DNA of 64,000 bases from Burkholderia sp. 9120 (GCF_000745015.1 NZ_JQNA01000002.1:3596001-3660000); one strand, 5' to 3'. Shown: positions 7,152 to 15,927, counted from the first letter of the stretch. Notes: generated from the letters alone by a model not told the origin. Numbers and translations: made by a program.

Positions 7152-8444
7152 TCAATCGATGCCGTGAAACACCGCGTCGTCCGGACCGAGATAAACCGGC
7201 GGCCGCCACGCGGCGTCGCGCATGGAATGCTGGACCAGTTTTTCGACACCCAGCAGCACCGCGAAAATCGCCATCCGCACCGGAATGCCGTTGTCGGTCT
7301 GGCGGAAAATCGCCAGCCGCGAATCGTGATTCAAATCCACGCTCAGATCGTTCGCGCCCGGCCGGCTGTCGCGCGGCAGCGGATGCATGATCAGCGTATC
7401 GGGGCCGCACACGCTGTCCATTAGCGCCTGGTTGATCTGGAAGTCGGGTGTGTAGCCTTCGAACGATTCGTCGGTGAAGCGCTCTTTCTGAATCCGCGTG
7501 GCGTACACCACGTCGGCGCCTTGGAGCCCGGTGCGCAGGTCGCTGGTCTGTTCGATCACGTGGCCGTTGCGTGAAATCTGCTCGATGATGTAGCTCGGCA
7601 TTTCCAGCATGGGCGGCGAGATCAGCGTGAACTTGATGCCGCGGTACAGCGCCAGCAGCTTCACCAGCGAGTGCACCGTCCGCCCGTATTTCAGGTCGCC
7701 GACCAACGCGATATGGGCGCCGTCGACGATCTTGCCCAGCCGCGAAAACTCGCGCTGAATCGTGTAGAGGTCGAGCAGCGCCTGGCTCGGGTGTTCGCCG
7801 GGACCGTCGCCGCCGTTGATCACCGGCACGTTGGTGGCGCGCGCGAATTCGGCCACCGAACCTTGCTCCGGGTGACGGATCACCAGTGCGTCCACGTAGC
7901 CGCTCATCACGCGGCTGGTGTCGTAGATCGACTCGCCCTTTGCCATCGACGAAAACGTGAAACCCGTGGTGTCGCACACCGAACCGCCCAGCCGGCAGAA
8001 GGCCGCGCCGAAGCTCACGCGGGTCCGCGTGCTGGCTTCGAAGAACAGATTGCCGAGCACCGCGCCTTCCAGCACGCGCGAGATTTTGCGGCGCCGCGCG
8101 ATGGGTTGCATGATGTCGGCCACTCGAAACAGCGCCTCCACCGAATCGCGCGAGAACTGATCCACCGACAGCAACTGCGCCTTGCCCTCGAACAGCATCT
8201 GACTGGCGAGCGACTGCGAATCTACGCTTTGCGTATATTTATCGCCCGGTTCGCCGTGCACCACGATTTCCGACACGAAACGCTCGACGATCTCCGGCAT
8301 GGCGCGCGATTCCTGCGAGTCGTCCGGCAGCAGCCACGTGTCCAGCGCCCGTTTCGACACACCGATACGGCTGGCGAAGGTATCACGGGTCATGTTCAGA
8401 CGACGCATCGCGTCGCGGAGGAAGGCTTGCTGCGGGACGCTCAT
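7152..8444 (-). CDS. pyrB: Aspartate carbamoyltransferase with N-terminal helix-turn-helix domain
   Basis: 430 residues, about 110-120 longer than the classical catalytic chain. Residues about 8-60 look like a Cro/XRE-type HTH ('MTRDTFASRIGVSKRALDTWL'). The carbamoyl phosphate-binding signature 'STRTR' is at 138-142. Later motifs include 'MAKGES' (167-172), 'HPEQG' (191-195), 'HPSQALLDL' (218-226) and 'HPLPR' in the C-terminal half. The enzyme condenses carbamoyl phosphate and aspartate in pyrimidine synthesis. ATG 8444 is preceded by AGGTG in the message; a frame running to 8738 is spurious extension. There is no pyrC, pyrR or regulatory pyrI neighbour, so this may be a second, separately controlled copy. 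Confidence 0.85.
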   Translation of the reverse strand: MSVPQQAFLRDAMRRLNMTRDTFASRIGVSKRALDTWLLPDDSQESRAMPEIVERFVSEIVVHGEPGDKYTQSVDSQSLASQMLFEGKAQLLSVDQFSRDSVEALFRVADIMQPIARRRKISRVLEGAVLGNLFFEASTRTRVSFGAAFCRLGGSVCDTTGFTFSSMAKGESIYDTSRVMSGYVDALVIRHPEQGSVAEFARATNVPVINGGDGPGEHPSQALLDLYTIQREFSRLGKIVDGAHIALVGDLKYGRTVHSLVKLLALYRGIKFTLISPPMLEMPSYIIEQISRNGHVIEQTSDLRTGLQGADVVYATRIQKERFTDESFEGYTPDFQINQALMDSVCGPDTLIMHPLPRDSRPGANDLSVDLNHDSRLAIFRQTDNGIPVRMAIFAVLLGVEKLVQHSMRDAAWRPPVYLGPDDAVFHGID

Positions 8445-8540
8445 GAGGGCACCTGTCGGGGAAAGGGAGGGCGTGGCGGATGTACGCGGTGCGTATATTA
8501 GTTTCCCTGCCGCAGAAGTCAAGCAATTTTGCGATGGGTT

Positions 8541-8570
8541 TTGCCAAGCCGCGCCGGAGGCGGTTACACT
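8541..8570 (+). promoter_or_regulatory. Sigma-70-like promoter for a possible short transcript
   Basis: TTGCCA (8541-8546) and TACACT (8565-8570) are separated by 18 bp, a fair match to -35/-10 elements. The predicted transcription start falls close to the ATG at 8578. Confidence 0.4.
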
Positions 8571-8577
8571 GCGCTTC

Positions 8578-8742
8578 ATGCATGCCGCCCTCACGCTCCG
8601 CCCCTGTTCGTCGACCGTCGCCCGTCTCGCTTTCGCGAGCGTCGTCGGTGCACGTGCGCGTCGCTTGAGCCGTCGGGCGGTTCGCGCGTTGGGCCGTATT
8701 CCGGCCGTTAGCGCCAAAGCCAAAAAACAGCCGCTCATCTGA
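8578..8742 (+). CDS. Possible 54-residue basic microprotein (uncertain)
   Basis: ATG 8578 opens a 54-codon frame ending TGA 8740-8742. The predicted peptide is rich in Arg, Lys and Ala and starts 'MHAALTLRPCSSTVARLAFA'. There is no Shine-Dalgarno sequence. A good -35/-10 pair just upstream would place the transcript start at the ATG, so translation would have to be leaderless. A perfect 13-bp hairpin begins 8 nt after the stop. Promoter, short frame and hairpin together suggest a small independent transcription unit between pyrB and the dihydrodipicolinate synthase-family gene, but it could equally be a non-coding RNA. I recognise no homolog. Confidence 0.25.
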   Translation: MHAALTLRPCSSTVARLAFASVVGARARRLSRRAVRALGRIPAVSAKAKKQPLI

Positions 8743-8750
8743 CCGGAGCA

Positions 8751-8785
8751 CGCTGTTCCGTCGTCAGATGTGCGACGGAACAGCG
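8751..8785 (+). terminator. Perfect 13-bp hairpin, terminator-like
   Basis: CGCTGTTCCGTCG (8751-8763) and CGACGGAACAGCG (8773-8785) are perfectly complementary with a 9-nt loop. No U-run follows. It lies 82 bp before the next gene start and would close any transcript from the 8541-8570 promoter. Confidence 0.55.
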
Positions 8786-8867
8786 GTCAAGCCACCCCGG
8801 CATCTCCCTGTTTTTCCTCCTTCGCACCGCTGCACGGAATCGATACGGTCGTCATCGAGGTAAAGAC

Positions 8868-9806
8868 ATGTCTATTTTTTCGGGTATCTGGGTTCCGCTG
8901 ATCACACCGTTTGCCGACGGCGCGGTCGATCACGCCGCGTTGCGCGCGCTGGTGCGCCGTTATGCCGAAGCCGGCGTCGCCGGGTTGTGCGCGCTCGGCA
9001 CGACCGGCGAACCGGCCACGCTCGACGCCGCGGAACAGGACGCCGTGCTGGCGACGATTCTCGACGAGGCGCAAGCGTACGCGCATGCCCACGCCCATGC
9101 TGCCGCGCAGCGTCGACCGCTCCCTGTGCTGGTCGGTGTATCGGGCAACCACACCGCCAGCATGCTCGAGCGCATCGAGCAACTGAACCTGCTGCCTATC
9201 GCCGGTGTGCTGATGGCCGCGCCGTATTACATCCGGCCGTCGCAGGCGGGCATCGTCGGGCATTTCACCGCGTTGGCCGACGCGAGCGAAAAGCCGGTCG
9301 TGCTGTACGACATTCCCTATCGCACCGGCGTGCGGCTCGAACTGGACACGCTGCTGACGCTCGCCGCGCATCCGCGGATTCAGGCCGTGAAGGATTGCGC
9401 GGGGTCGCTCGATACCACGCTCACGCTGATTCGCGACGGCCGCCTGCAGGTGCTCACCGGTGAAGACATGCAGATCTTCAACACCTTGTGTCTGGGCGGC
9501 AGCGGGGCGATCGCGGCGTCCGCGCATGTGCGCCCGGAGCGCTTCGTCGCGCTGTACGAGGCTCTGGCGGCGGGCCGTCTTGCAGAAGGCCGGCGGATGT
9601 TTCACGCGCTCGCGCCGCTGATCCAGGCGCTGTTCGTCGAACCGAATCCGGCGCCGGTGAAGGCGCTACTGGCCGCACAGGGATGGATCCGCGACGAACT
9701 ACGCATGCCGATGACGCGCGCCGGCGCCGCGCTGGCCGAGCGGCTCAGGGCGCTGGACGCGGAACTGGAAGTGGAAGTGGAATGGGACGTGAAACTGGCG
9801 GTTTAA
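8868..9806 (+). CDS. Dihydrodipicolinate synthase / N-acetylneuraminate lyase family protein
   Basis: 312-residue class I aldolase-type TIM barrel. Visible motifs are 'GIWVPLITPF' at the N-terminus, 'ALGTTGEPATLDAAEQ' (about 43-58), where the GTTGE loop binds the keto-acid carboxylate, 'LYDIPYRTG' with the catalytic Tyr, and Schiff-base Lys in 'IQAVKDCAGS' (about 170). The usual 'YN.P' is 'YDIP' here. It condenses or cleaves pyruvate-type substrates; the true lysine-pathway dapA normally lies elsewhere, so this is probably a paralog with another substrate. Its stop overlaps the stop of the opposing gene by 4 nt. Upstream is a perfect hairpin. Confidence 0.85.
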   Translation: MSIFSGIWVPLITPFADGAVDHAALRALVRRYAEAGVAGLCALGTTGEPATLDAAEQDAVLATILDEAQAYAHAHAHAAAQRRPLPVLVGVSGNHTASMLERIEQLNLLPIAGVLMAAPYYIRPSQAGIVGHFTALADASEKPVVLYDIPYRTGVRLELDTLLTLAAHPRIQAVKDCAGSLDTTLTLIRDGRLQVLTGEDMQIFNTLCLGGSGAIAASAHVRPERFVALYEALAAGRLAEGRRMFHALAPLIQALFVEPNPAPVKALLAAQGWIRDELRMPMTRAGAALAERLRALDAELEVEVEWDVKLAV

Positions 9807-10609
9807 ATCGTCCCCGGCAGCGACTGCCGTTGCGTCGATCCGTCATGACCCAGCGCCTCGCCGCGGGCGCTGTGCAATTCACGTTCGACGCGCGCCAGCC
9901 GCGCGTGGGCGAGGCGGTCGATGGCGCCGCGGTCGAGCGTGGCAAGCATGTCGCGCTCGACCACCAGCAGTTTGAACGCCAGCACGATCAGTCCCGACGC
10001 CAGCAGCAGATCACCCGCGAACACCACCGCGTATAACGCCGACGTGGTTTGCGGATTGCCGAGCAGCAACGACAGGTTGGCGCGATCGAGCAGCACGAGC
10101 GTGAGCGGCACGATCGCGTTGAGCATCGCGATCACGCTGCCGATCACCACGATCAGCCGCGCCGGCCCGAGTTCCGGGCGACGGCGGCGGCACACCTCAT
10201 ACAGCGTCGCGGCGCGGCAGGGCAGGAAAAACAGCGTGAGCAGCAAGGCGCGTAGCACCAGCGGCGCCTTGAACTGCAACGCGCTGCCGTACAGCACGCA
10301 GAACAGCGCCGAAATGGCGAGCCCGGTGCGCCAGAACGCGGCGCTGCCGAACAGGTCGCGCGTGCCGGCCCAGATCAGCAGCCGGCTCTGCAGCGCGAGC
10401 GTTGCGGTGGCGACCAGCAGCAGATCGCTACGCCACGTGAGATGCAACGCGAAACACGCCGACGACGCGGCGAGCAGATAGAAACCGATGGCCCAGAAGC
10501 GGAACGCGCCGACCCGCGTGAACATACGTGACAGGGCGGTCGTGATGAGCGCGCAGCACAGGAACGTGATCAACCACAGCGAGGTGAACGTCGCTACATC
10601 GAATTTCAT
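9803..10609 (-). CDS. Multi-pass membrane protein, sensor-like domain without output domain
   Basis: 268 residues with about seven hydrophobic helices between residues 8 and 220, followed by a short hydrophilic tail. The layout (seven helices, then a basic linker 'VVERDMLATLD') is the same as the N-terminal half of many diguanylate cyclases in this family, where a GGDEF domain would start at this point. Here only about 48 residues follow ('RGAIDRLAHARLARVERELH...') and no GGDEF motif is present. A GGAGAT Shine-Dalgarno precedes ATG 10609. It lies immediately downstream of, and on the same strand as, an MHYT-GGDEF-EAL gene. It may be a truncated cyclase or a free-standing sensor; function unknown. 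Confidence 0.65.
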   Translation of the reverse strand: MKFDVATFTSLWLITFLCCALITTALSRMFTRVGAFRFWAIGFYLLAASSACFALHLTWRSDLLLVATATLALQSRLLIWAGTRDLFGSAAFWRTGLAISALFCVLYGSALQFKAPLVLRALLLTLFFLPCRAATLYEVCRRRRPELGPARLIVVIGSVIAMLNAIVPLTLVLLDRANLSLLLGNPQTTSALYAVVFAGDLLLASGLIVLAFKLLVVERDMLATLDRGAIDRLAHARLARVERELHSARGEALGHDGSTQRQSLPGTI

Positions 10610-10705
10610 GAAATCTCCAGCACCTGAGTTGCTTATTGTTCTTCATTCGTGGAACGACGGTTTGTTACTGGCCGCGACGCAACGTATTTCAGAAGAGTGA
10701 CAGGC

Positions 10706-12775
10706 TCATGCGGCCACCATGCGGTTCTTGAGCAGATCGCCGAAGTCGTCGGCGCTGAGCGGTTTGCCGAGCAGGAAGCCTTGCATCTCGTCGCACATCA
10801 TTGCCTTGAGCATGTCCAGTTGCGATTCGGTTTCGACGCCTTCGGCCACCACGTCCATTTCCAGCGAGTGCGCGAGCGCGATGATCGCCGACACGATCGC
10901 GCTGCCTTCCGGGCCGTGTTCGTCGAGCCCGTTCGTGAAGAAGCGATCGATCTTCAACTGCTTGACGCGAAAGCGCTGCAGATAGGCGAGGCTGGAATAG
11001 CCGGTGCCGAAATCGTCGATCGCGATCTCGAAGCCGCTCGCCTGGAATTCACGGATCATTTCGATGGTTTTGGGCGCGTCCTGCATGGCCACCGTTTCGG
11101 TGATCTCGAACATGATCTGCTCGCAGGCCACGCCTTCGGCCTCGACGATCTCGAGCATGCTGGCCACCAGATTCGGCTGCATCAACTGGCGCGGCGACAG
11201 GTTGATCGCCACCTTCATTGACGGCAGGCCTTGCGCGACCCACACGCCAATCTGCCGGCAAGCCTCGCGCACGACCCAGTAGCCGATCTGCACGATCTGG
11301 CCCGAGCGCTCGGCGATCGGAATGAATTCGAGCGGCGCCAGCGAGCCGAGTTGCGGATGAGTCAGACGGATCAGCGCTTCGGCGCCGACCAGCGCGTCGC
11401 TGCCGCCGTGAAACTTCGGCTGGAAGTGCAGCGAGAAATGGCCGGCGGCGAGCGCGTCGTGCAACGCGTTCTGGATTTGCAGCGTGCGCGTGACGGCTTC
11501 GTTCATGCTCTGTTCGAAGAAGCGATAGGTGCTGCGGCCCGCGCGCTTGGCCTCGTACATGGCCGCGTCCGCGTGCTTGAGCAGTTCGTCGACGGTGTCG
11601 CCGTCGTACGGATAAAGCGCAATGCCGATGCTCGGCATCACCTGCAGCGGTTGCGAGTCGCCCCAGGCGCCGTTGCGCATCCGTTCGAGCACGCCTTCGG
11701 CGAGCGTGCCGGCGTCTGCGCGCGAACTCAGGTTCTCGGACAGCACCACGAATTCATCGCCGCCCAGTCGGGCCACGGTGTCGCTCGAACGCACGCATTG
11801 CAGCAGGCGCTGCGCGAAAGCGGTCAGCACCTGGTCGCCGGCCGAGTGGCCGAGCGAATCGTTGATGGTCTTGAAACCGTCGAGGTCCATGAACAGGATC
11901 GCGAACACCGTGCGCTGCCGGCGCGAGTTCAGAATCGCGCGCTCGATGCGCTCCGTTAGCGTGCTGCGGTTCGGCAGGCCGGTCAGCGTGTCGATGGTGG
12001 CGAGCCGCACGATCTGGCCGTTCAGATTCGATACCGCGCCGACCAGGTAGGTGGTGCGCGCGTCGAAACGCGACAGGATCAGCGTGACGATCAGAATCGC
12101 AAAGGTAAGCAGAATCACCGAACTGGCAAGCCACGGCGCGTTCAAGCCGTTGGCCGCGCCGCACACGGCGCCCAGCGGAATCTCGGCGGCGGCCATGCCG
12201 GCGTAATGCATGCCGCTGATCGCGACGGCCATTACGAGCGCCGCGCCCAGACGTTTGAGCACCACGTGGCCGGCGTTTTCGTTGCTGAGCGCACGCGCTA
12301 TCCATAGCGCGGCGGTCGAGGCGCCGACCGCGATCGCAAGCGAGCCCGTGAACCAGGCCGGCTGGTAGTCGATGCCCGGTGACATCCGCATGGCAGCCAT
12401 GCCGGTGTAATGCATGCCCGCGATGCCGCAGCCCATCAGCACGCCGCCAGCCAGCAGGCGGGGCGCGGTGAGCCGTTCGAGGGTGGTGACGTAGAGCGCC
12501 AGATACGACGCGCCGATCGCCAGCCCGAGCGAACACGCGGTGGTGGCCAGATCGTAGCCGAGCGGAATGGGCAGCGAGAACGCGAGCATGGCGACGAAGT
12601 GCATCGACCAGACGCCGACGCCAAGTGCCGCGGCGCCGCCCAGGCGCCACGCATGCCGCAGACGTGCCGACGCCAGCAGGAAGATGCGGCCGGTCAGATC
12701 GAGCGCCGTGTACGACGCCAATGTCGCGACGACGAACGAGATACCGACCAGCCAAAAATTGTATGAGCTCTGCAT
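10706..12775 (-). CDS. MHYT sensor / GGDEF / EAL bifunctional cyclic-di-GMP protein
   Basis: 689 residues. Residues 1-240 form an MHYT integral membrane sensor with repeated metal-ligand motifs 'MHF' (58-60), 'MHYTGM' (121-126) and 'MHYAGM' (189-194), thought to bind copper and sense oxygen, CO or NO. A GGDEF domain follows with intact 'GGDEF' at 338-342 and an RxxD inhibitory site 'RSSD' at 329-332, five residues before it. The EAL domain has 'EAL' at 465-467, 'DDFGTGYSS' and later 'KIDRFF' and 'EGVE' motifs. Both cyclase and phosphodiesterase therefore look catalytically competent. It probably tunes motility or biofilm in response to gas or redox. It lies upstream of the output-less membrane protein at 9803. 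Confidence 0.95.
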   Translation of the reverse strand: MQSSYNFWLVGISFVVATLASYTALDLTGRIFLLASARLRHAWRLGGAAALGVGVWSMHFVAMLAFSLPIPLGYDLATTACSLGLAIGASYLALYVTTLERLTAPRLLAGGVLMGCGIAGMHYTGMAAMRMSPGIDYQPAWFTGSLAIAVGASTAALWIARALSNENAGHVVLKRLGAALVMAVAISGMHYAGMAAAEIPLGAVCGAANGLNAPWLASSVILLTFAILIVTLILSRFDARTTYLVGAVSNLNGQIVRLATIDTLTGLPNRSTLTERIERAILNSRRQRTVFAILFMDLDGFKTINDSLGHSAGDQVLTAFAQRLLQCVRSSDTVARLGGDEFVVLSENLSSRADAGTLAEGVLERMRNGAWGDSQPLQVMPSIGIALYPYDGDTVDELLKHADAAMYEAKRAGRSTYRFFEQSMNEAVTRTLQIQNALHDALAAGHFSLHFQPKFHGGSDALVGAEALIRLTHPQLGSLAPLEFIPIAERSGQIVQIGYWVVREACRQIGVWVAQGLPSMKVAINLSPRQLMQPNLVASMLEIVEAEGVACEQIMFEITETVAMQDAPKTIEMIREFQASGFEIAIDDFGTGYSSLAYLQRFRVKQLKIDRFFTNGLDEHGPEGSAIVSAIIALAHSLEMDVVAEGVETESQLDMLKAMMCDEMQGFLLGKPLSADDFGDLLKNRMVAA

Positions 12776-12907
12776 GTTAAGTCCAACCGCTGCGAAGGAA
12801 GCGGCTGAACTTGTTATCGACAGATCGTGGCGTTTATTTAATTGATTTTCAATATGTTAGGCATTGGTTGCGCCAATCTCGCCGATGCGCTCGGGTTGCC
12901 CGGCGTC

Positions 12908-13249
12908 TCAGCTTCCGAAATACGGCATGCAGTAGCTGTTCGGACCCACGCAATTGTTGTTCATCGCATGGCTTGAACGCCGTCCGGATTCGGTGCGAGT
13001 CGTCGAACCGCCTACGCTGCTTGTCGCGACCATCGCGACCTCGGCGCTGACTTTAGCTTCGGCCGCCTGGATATCTTTGGGATACGCCTGGTCTTCACCG
13101 GTGGACGGCGAATAGCCGGCCTTTTCTATCTGAACCAGCTCGGCGCGAACTTCGGCGCGGGTGAGCGGGGCGCTGGTTTGCTGGGCGAAGCCGCACAACG
13201 GGATGACGAGAAAGCTAGTCGCAACGACGAGGGAAGCGAGGGATTTCAT
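12908..13249 (-). CDS. DUF4148 family secreted protein
   Basis: 113 residues. ATG 13249 was chosen because AAAGGAG sits 6-7 nt upstream and a Sec signal peptide begins there ('MKSLASLVVATSFLVIPLCGFAQQ', cleavage after about residue 22). Immediately after it comes 'LTRAEVRAELVQIEKAGYSP', the hallmark of the DUF4148 family, which is abundant in Burkholderiaceae. The C-terminus adds 'NNNCVGPNSYCMPYFGS' style sequence with two Cys. It is likely periplasmic; the function of the family is unknown. A longer frame up to 13396 lacks a ribosome site and signal. Confidence 0.85.
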   Translation of the reverse strand: MKSLASLVVATSFLVIPLCGFAQQTSAPLTRAEVRAELVQIEKAGYSPSTGEDQAYPKDIQAAEAKVSAEVAMVATSSVGGSTTRTESGRRSSHAMNNNCVGPNSYCMPYFGS

Positions 13250-13659
13250 GGCAACTCCTTTGAACGCCGGGTGGCGAATGAATGTAGGAAAGACCGACGC
13301 GATCAACGCTTGCCGCCGGGTGGGTTGTCGGCCAAGCGATGCACGAATGTCGAGCCGGTCGGATACGAACGAAGCGCATGAACAGCGCTTTCGCAATCCA
13401 GCTTGTCCGCGTTCGTATTCGACCGTGCTGTAAGAAGCTTAGGGGCGGCGACCTGTCCAGGCCATTCTGCGAACGTGTAGCGCGGCACGATCCTTCGATG
13501 GGGTCACCCATACCAACGTGGAGGTAGGCGCTTGTCGGCCAGCATGACGAGACACGTATTGCCGGCCGTGCGTGGCAGCAACCCCATACCTTCGTTCAGG
13601 GGACGCTGTCCCGTCGAAGAGGACAGGCCTCAGTCGTCATGATGTGATTTGAAAAATGT
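13250..13659. other. 410-bp intergenic stretch, no gene seen
   Basis: This stretch lies upstream of the DUF4148 gene and downstream of the membrane-protein gene, both on the minus strand. It should hold the DUF4148 promoter. One short inverted repeat is visible: CTGTCC (13606-13611) with GGACAG (13621-13626). The short frames here have no ribosome sites and no recognisable protein features. Confidence 0.5.
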
Positions 13660-14634
13660 CTACGTGGAGGTGCCTGCCGACGCGCCCTGACGTCTGGCTC
13701 CCGACGTTTTCTCGAAGAGCAGGAAGCTCGCTGTCAAAAACGTGCTGCCGATGCCGACCGCGAGCGGGAAATGCCAGTCGGCACGCGTCATGACTCGCGG
13801 AAGGAGGCCAATGGCCAGTGCGGGGATCGCATGCAGGCGAGTCGCGCGCAGCATGACGACGCCGAACAGCATGGTCAAGACCGTTGAGGTAACGCCTGGA
13901 CCAAAGGTCGCCAACGCGGCGACGCCGGCCGCCGCCGCGAGCGTGCATACCGCGGGCAACAGCACCGGTCGCTGGGCCCAGGGACAAACGTCGGCATGCG
14001 CGAACATTTCGAAGGCAATCACGACGAGTGGCGGGAAAAATACCATTCTCAGTCCGGTCGCCATCGAAAGCAGATACGCGGCGCCGAGAAACACGACATA
14101 GAACGGCACCCACCTGAACTGTCCGGGCAGCGATTCGATTTCGTCGTCGACCCGATCGGCGGTGCTTGGCGCGGCGTGCGCGGCTCCTTTATCGAAGAAC
14201 CTCCGGTACGCCGAGGACAGGATGGCAAGCGCACCCGTGCCAAGCAGAATCGCAAGCGGATACAGCCAGCTTTTCTCGCCGAGCGAGAGTGCGAGAACGC
14301 AGGCCGAGATGGCTGGCGCAATGGGCGAGCGCGTTAGCTTGAGAACGACGATCGCCCCGACGATGCAGATCGCCATGGATACAGCGGAATACGGCAGATA
14401 GCGCGTGACGAACACGCCCAGCACGGCGGTAAGGGCTGGAGAGAGCGCGAGCATCCAGGGCGCACGAGCCCAGGTGCCGCGCGGCCGCAGGAATACGTCG
14501 TAGGACAGTGCAGCTAATTCGGGAAAAAGCAGCAACGCCATGCCGGTCGCCGAGGCGGCGCCGGCGATCCCGCCCATGAAGCAGAGCGAGATAAGCACGG
14601 CAGACATGATGCGGCGAGATTCGGGAGTTCTCAT
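13660..14634 (-). CDS. Polytopic membrane protein with two-repeat architecture, function unknown
   Basis: 324 residues with about ten hydrophobic segments arranged as two similar halves, joined by a hydrophilic linker around residues 145-175 ('FFDKGAAHAAPSTADRVDDE'). Each half contains a 'F.P.L...A/S/E' entry and an 'R.HAIPALAIGLLP' or 'RSPIAPAISACVLAL' hairpin, reminiscent of HPP-family or FUSC-like transmembrane domains, but I cannot assign it firmly. The C-terminal tail is basic. It is divergent from the LysR gene at 14791, which may control it. Length, continuous hydrophobicity pattern and a clean frame support a real gene. Confidence 0.75.
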   Translation of the reverse strand: MRTPESRRIMSAVLISLCFMGGIAGAASATGMALLLFPELAALSYDVFLRPRGTWARAPWMLALSPALTAVLGVFVTRYLPYSAVSMAICIVGAIVVLKLTRSPIAPAISACVLALSLGEKSWLYPLAILLGTGALAILSSAYRRFFDKGAAHAAPSTADRVDDEIESLPGQFRWVPFYVVFLGAAYLLSMATGLRMVFFPPLVVIAFEMFAHADVCPWAQRPVLLPAVCTLAAAAGVAALATFGPGVTSTVLTMLFGVVMLRATRLHAIPALAIGLLPRVMTRADWHFPLAVGIGSTFLTASFLLFEKTSGARRQGASAGTST

Positions 14635-14683
14635 GTAACAGACCTATGTTGTACGGAGTTCCATCGGCAGGTCAGGCGGGGAA

Positions 14684-14704
14684 TAGACCTTGCCCTAGAC
14701 CTTG
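14684..14704. repeat. Direct repeat in divergent promoter region
   Basis: TAGACCTTG occurs at 14684-14692 and again at 14696-14704, a 12-bp period close to one helical turn. It lies between the divergent membrane-protein and LysR genes, 87 bp before the LysR start, so it may be a regulator site. Confidence 0.35.
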
Positions 14705-14790
14705 TCGGCTGAAGTCGTCCCCATGGTAGAGGCATTGGCTTTGTGCGAATATTCCCCATCACTGCGCACCCTCCTTGAGAAAATGCACCG

Positions 14791-15663
14791 ATGTTCGATT
14801 GGGAAAACATGCGTCATTTCCTCGCGCTCGCCCGCATCGGGACGTTTTCGGGGGCCGCACGCAGCCTGAAGGTCGATCACGCGACGGTGAGCCGACGCCT
14901 GAGCGCATTGGAGGACGAGATGAAGACCCGTCTGGTCGAGCGTCTCCCCCGATCGTGCAAGCTCACTCATGCCGGCCAGCGGGTGTTCGAACTGGCGCAA
15001 GGCATGGAAGAGCATGCCTATTCGATCGAACGATTCCTGGATGTCAGCCTTTCCCCGCCGAGGCACAAAGTCTCACTGAGCGCACCGCCTGTGCTGGTGG
15101 CGAGTTATCTGGTGAAGCATCTGGCGGACTTCCGGATTGCCAATCCCGGTGTGCAGTTGTCTCTGTCGGGCGAACCCCGGCAAGTCTCCTTGAGTCGACG
15201 CGAAGCAGACATCGCCCTCAGGCTGGTTCGGCCAACGGAAGCGACCACGGTGGTACGAAAGCTTGGGCGCATGTCGTTTGATCTTTACGCCAGCAAGGAC
15301 TACCCGCATCTGCACGATCCGGCTGCCTGGGAGTTCATTGCCTACGATGCCGGCCTCGTGGATGTTCCCCAGCAGACCTGGTTGATGAACGTGGCAGCAG
15401 GGAGACCGATTGCCTGCGAAATCGGCGACATCACCGGTCATGTCGCCGCGGCTCGAGCGGGCGTCGGCGTGGCGGGCTTACCGTGCTTCCTGGCGGACAC
15501 GGACCCGAATCTGCGGCGAGTCGCCTACGATGGCGAACGATTTGCACGAGATATCTGGATGGCCGTGCATCGGGATCTGCGCCGCTTGCCGCAAGTGCGG
15601 GCGGTGATGAACTTTCTACTAAGGATCATCGCGGAAAATGCCGCCTTTACGGCCGGCGATTAA
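14791..15663 (+). CDS. LysR-family transcriptional regulator
   Basis: 290 residues. The HTH at about residues 1-60 reads 'MRHFLALARIGTFSGAARSLKVDHATVSRRLSALE', and 'LTHAGQRVFELAQ' follows. The 'FDWENMRHFLALAR.GTFSGAAR.L.VDHATVSRR' start is typical of the subgroup with 'DHATVSRR' recognition helices. The effector domain fills the rest, including 'AARAGVGVAGLPCFLAD'. It is divergent from the membrane protein at 13660 and 265 bp upstream of the serine-hydrolase-like gene; either may be its target. It has normal length and no disruption. Confidence 0.9.
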   Translation: MFDWENMRHFLALARIGTFSGAARSLKVDHATVSRRLSALEDEMKTRLVERLPRSCKLTHAGQRVFELAQGMEEHAYSIERFLDVSLSPPRHKVSLSAPPVLVASYLVKHLADFRIANPGVQLSLSGEPRQVSLSRREADIALRLVRPTEATTVVRKLGRMSFDLYASKDYPHLHDPAAWEFIAYDAGLVDVPQQTWLMNVAAGRPIACEIGDITGHVAAARAGVGVAGLPCFLADTDPNLRRVAYDGERFARDIWMAVHRDLRRLPQVRAVMNFLLRIIAENAAFTAGD

Positions 15664-15721
15664 AAAAACGCGTTTGCCGTAGAACCTTAATCAACTGCCG
15701 CGCGCGAGTTGAAAAGCGACC

Positions 15722-15852
15722 GTATCCAATACCAACGGATACCTCGAGTACTGTTAAGACTACCTTCCGGACGCCGAAGGTACGATGGTCGTCAGCCTCC
15801 GCCAAATCTAATCTACCTACATCCGGGTACAGATGAACCCGGCTTCCGGTTG
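15722..15852. promoter_or_regulatory. Three short inverted repeats upstream of serine-hydrolase-like gene
   Basis: Within 131 bp there are GTATCC/GGATAC (15722-15727, 15737-15742), TACCTTC/GAAGGTA (15761-15767, 15776-15782) and CCGGGT/ACCCGG (15833-15838, 15847-15852). Each pair is perfect with an 8-9 nt spacer. They could be operators or leader hairpins for the gene at 15928. Confidence 0.3.
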
Positions 15853-15927
15853 GGACCCAGCGCATCGGCGACAACGCCTGAAAAGCGCATCCCACGAATA
15901 AAACGTTCTATTTGCGGAGCAGATCAA

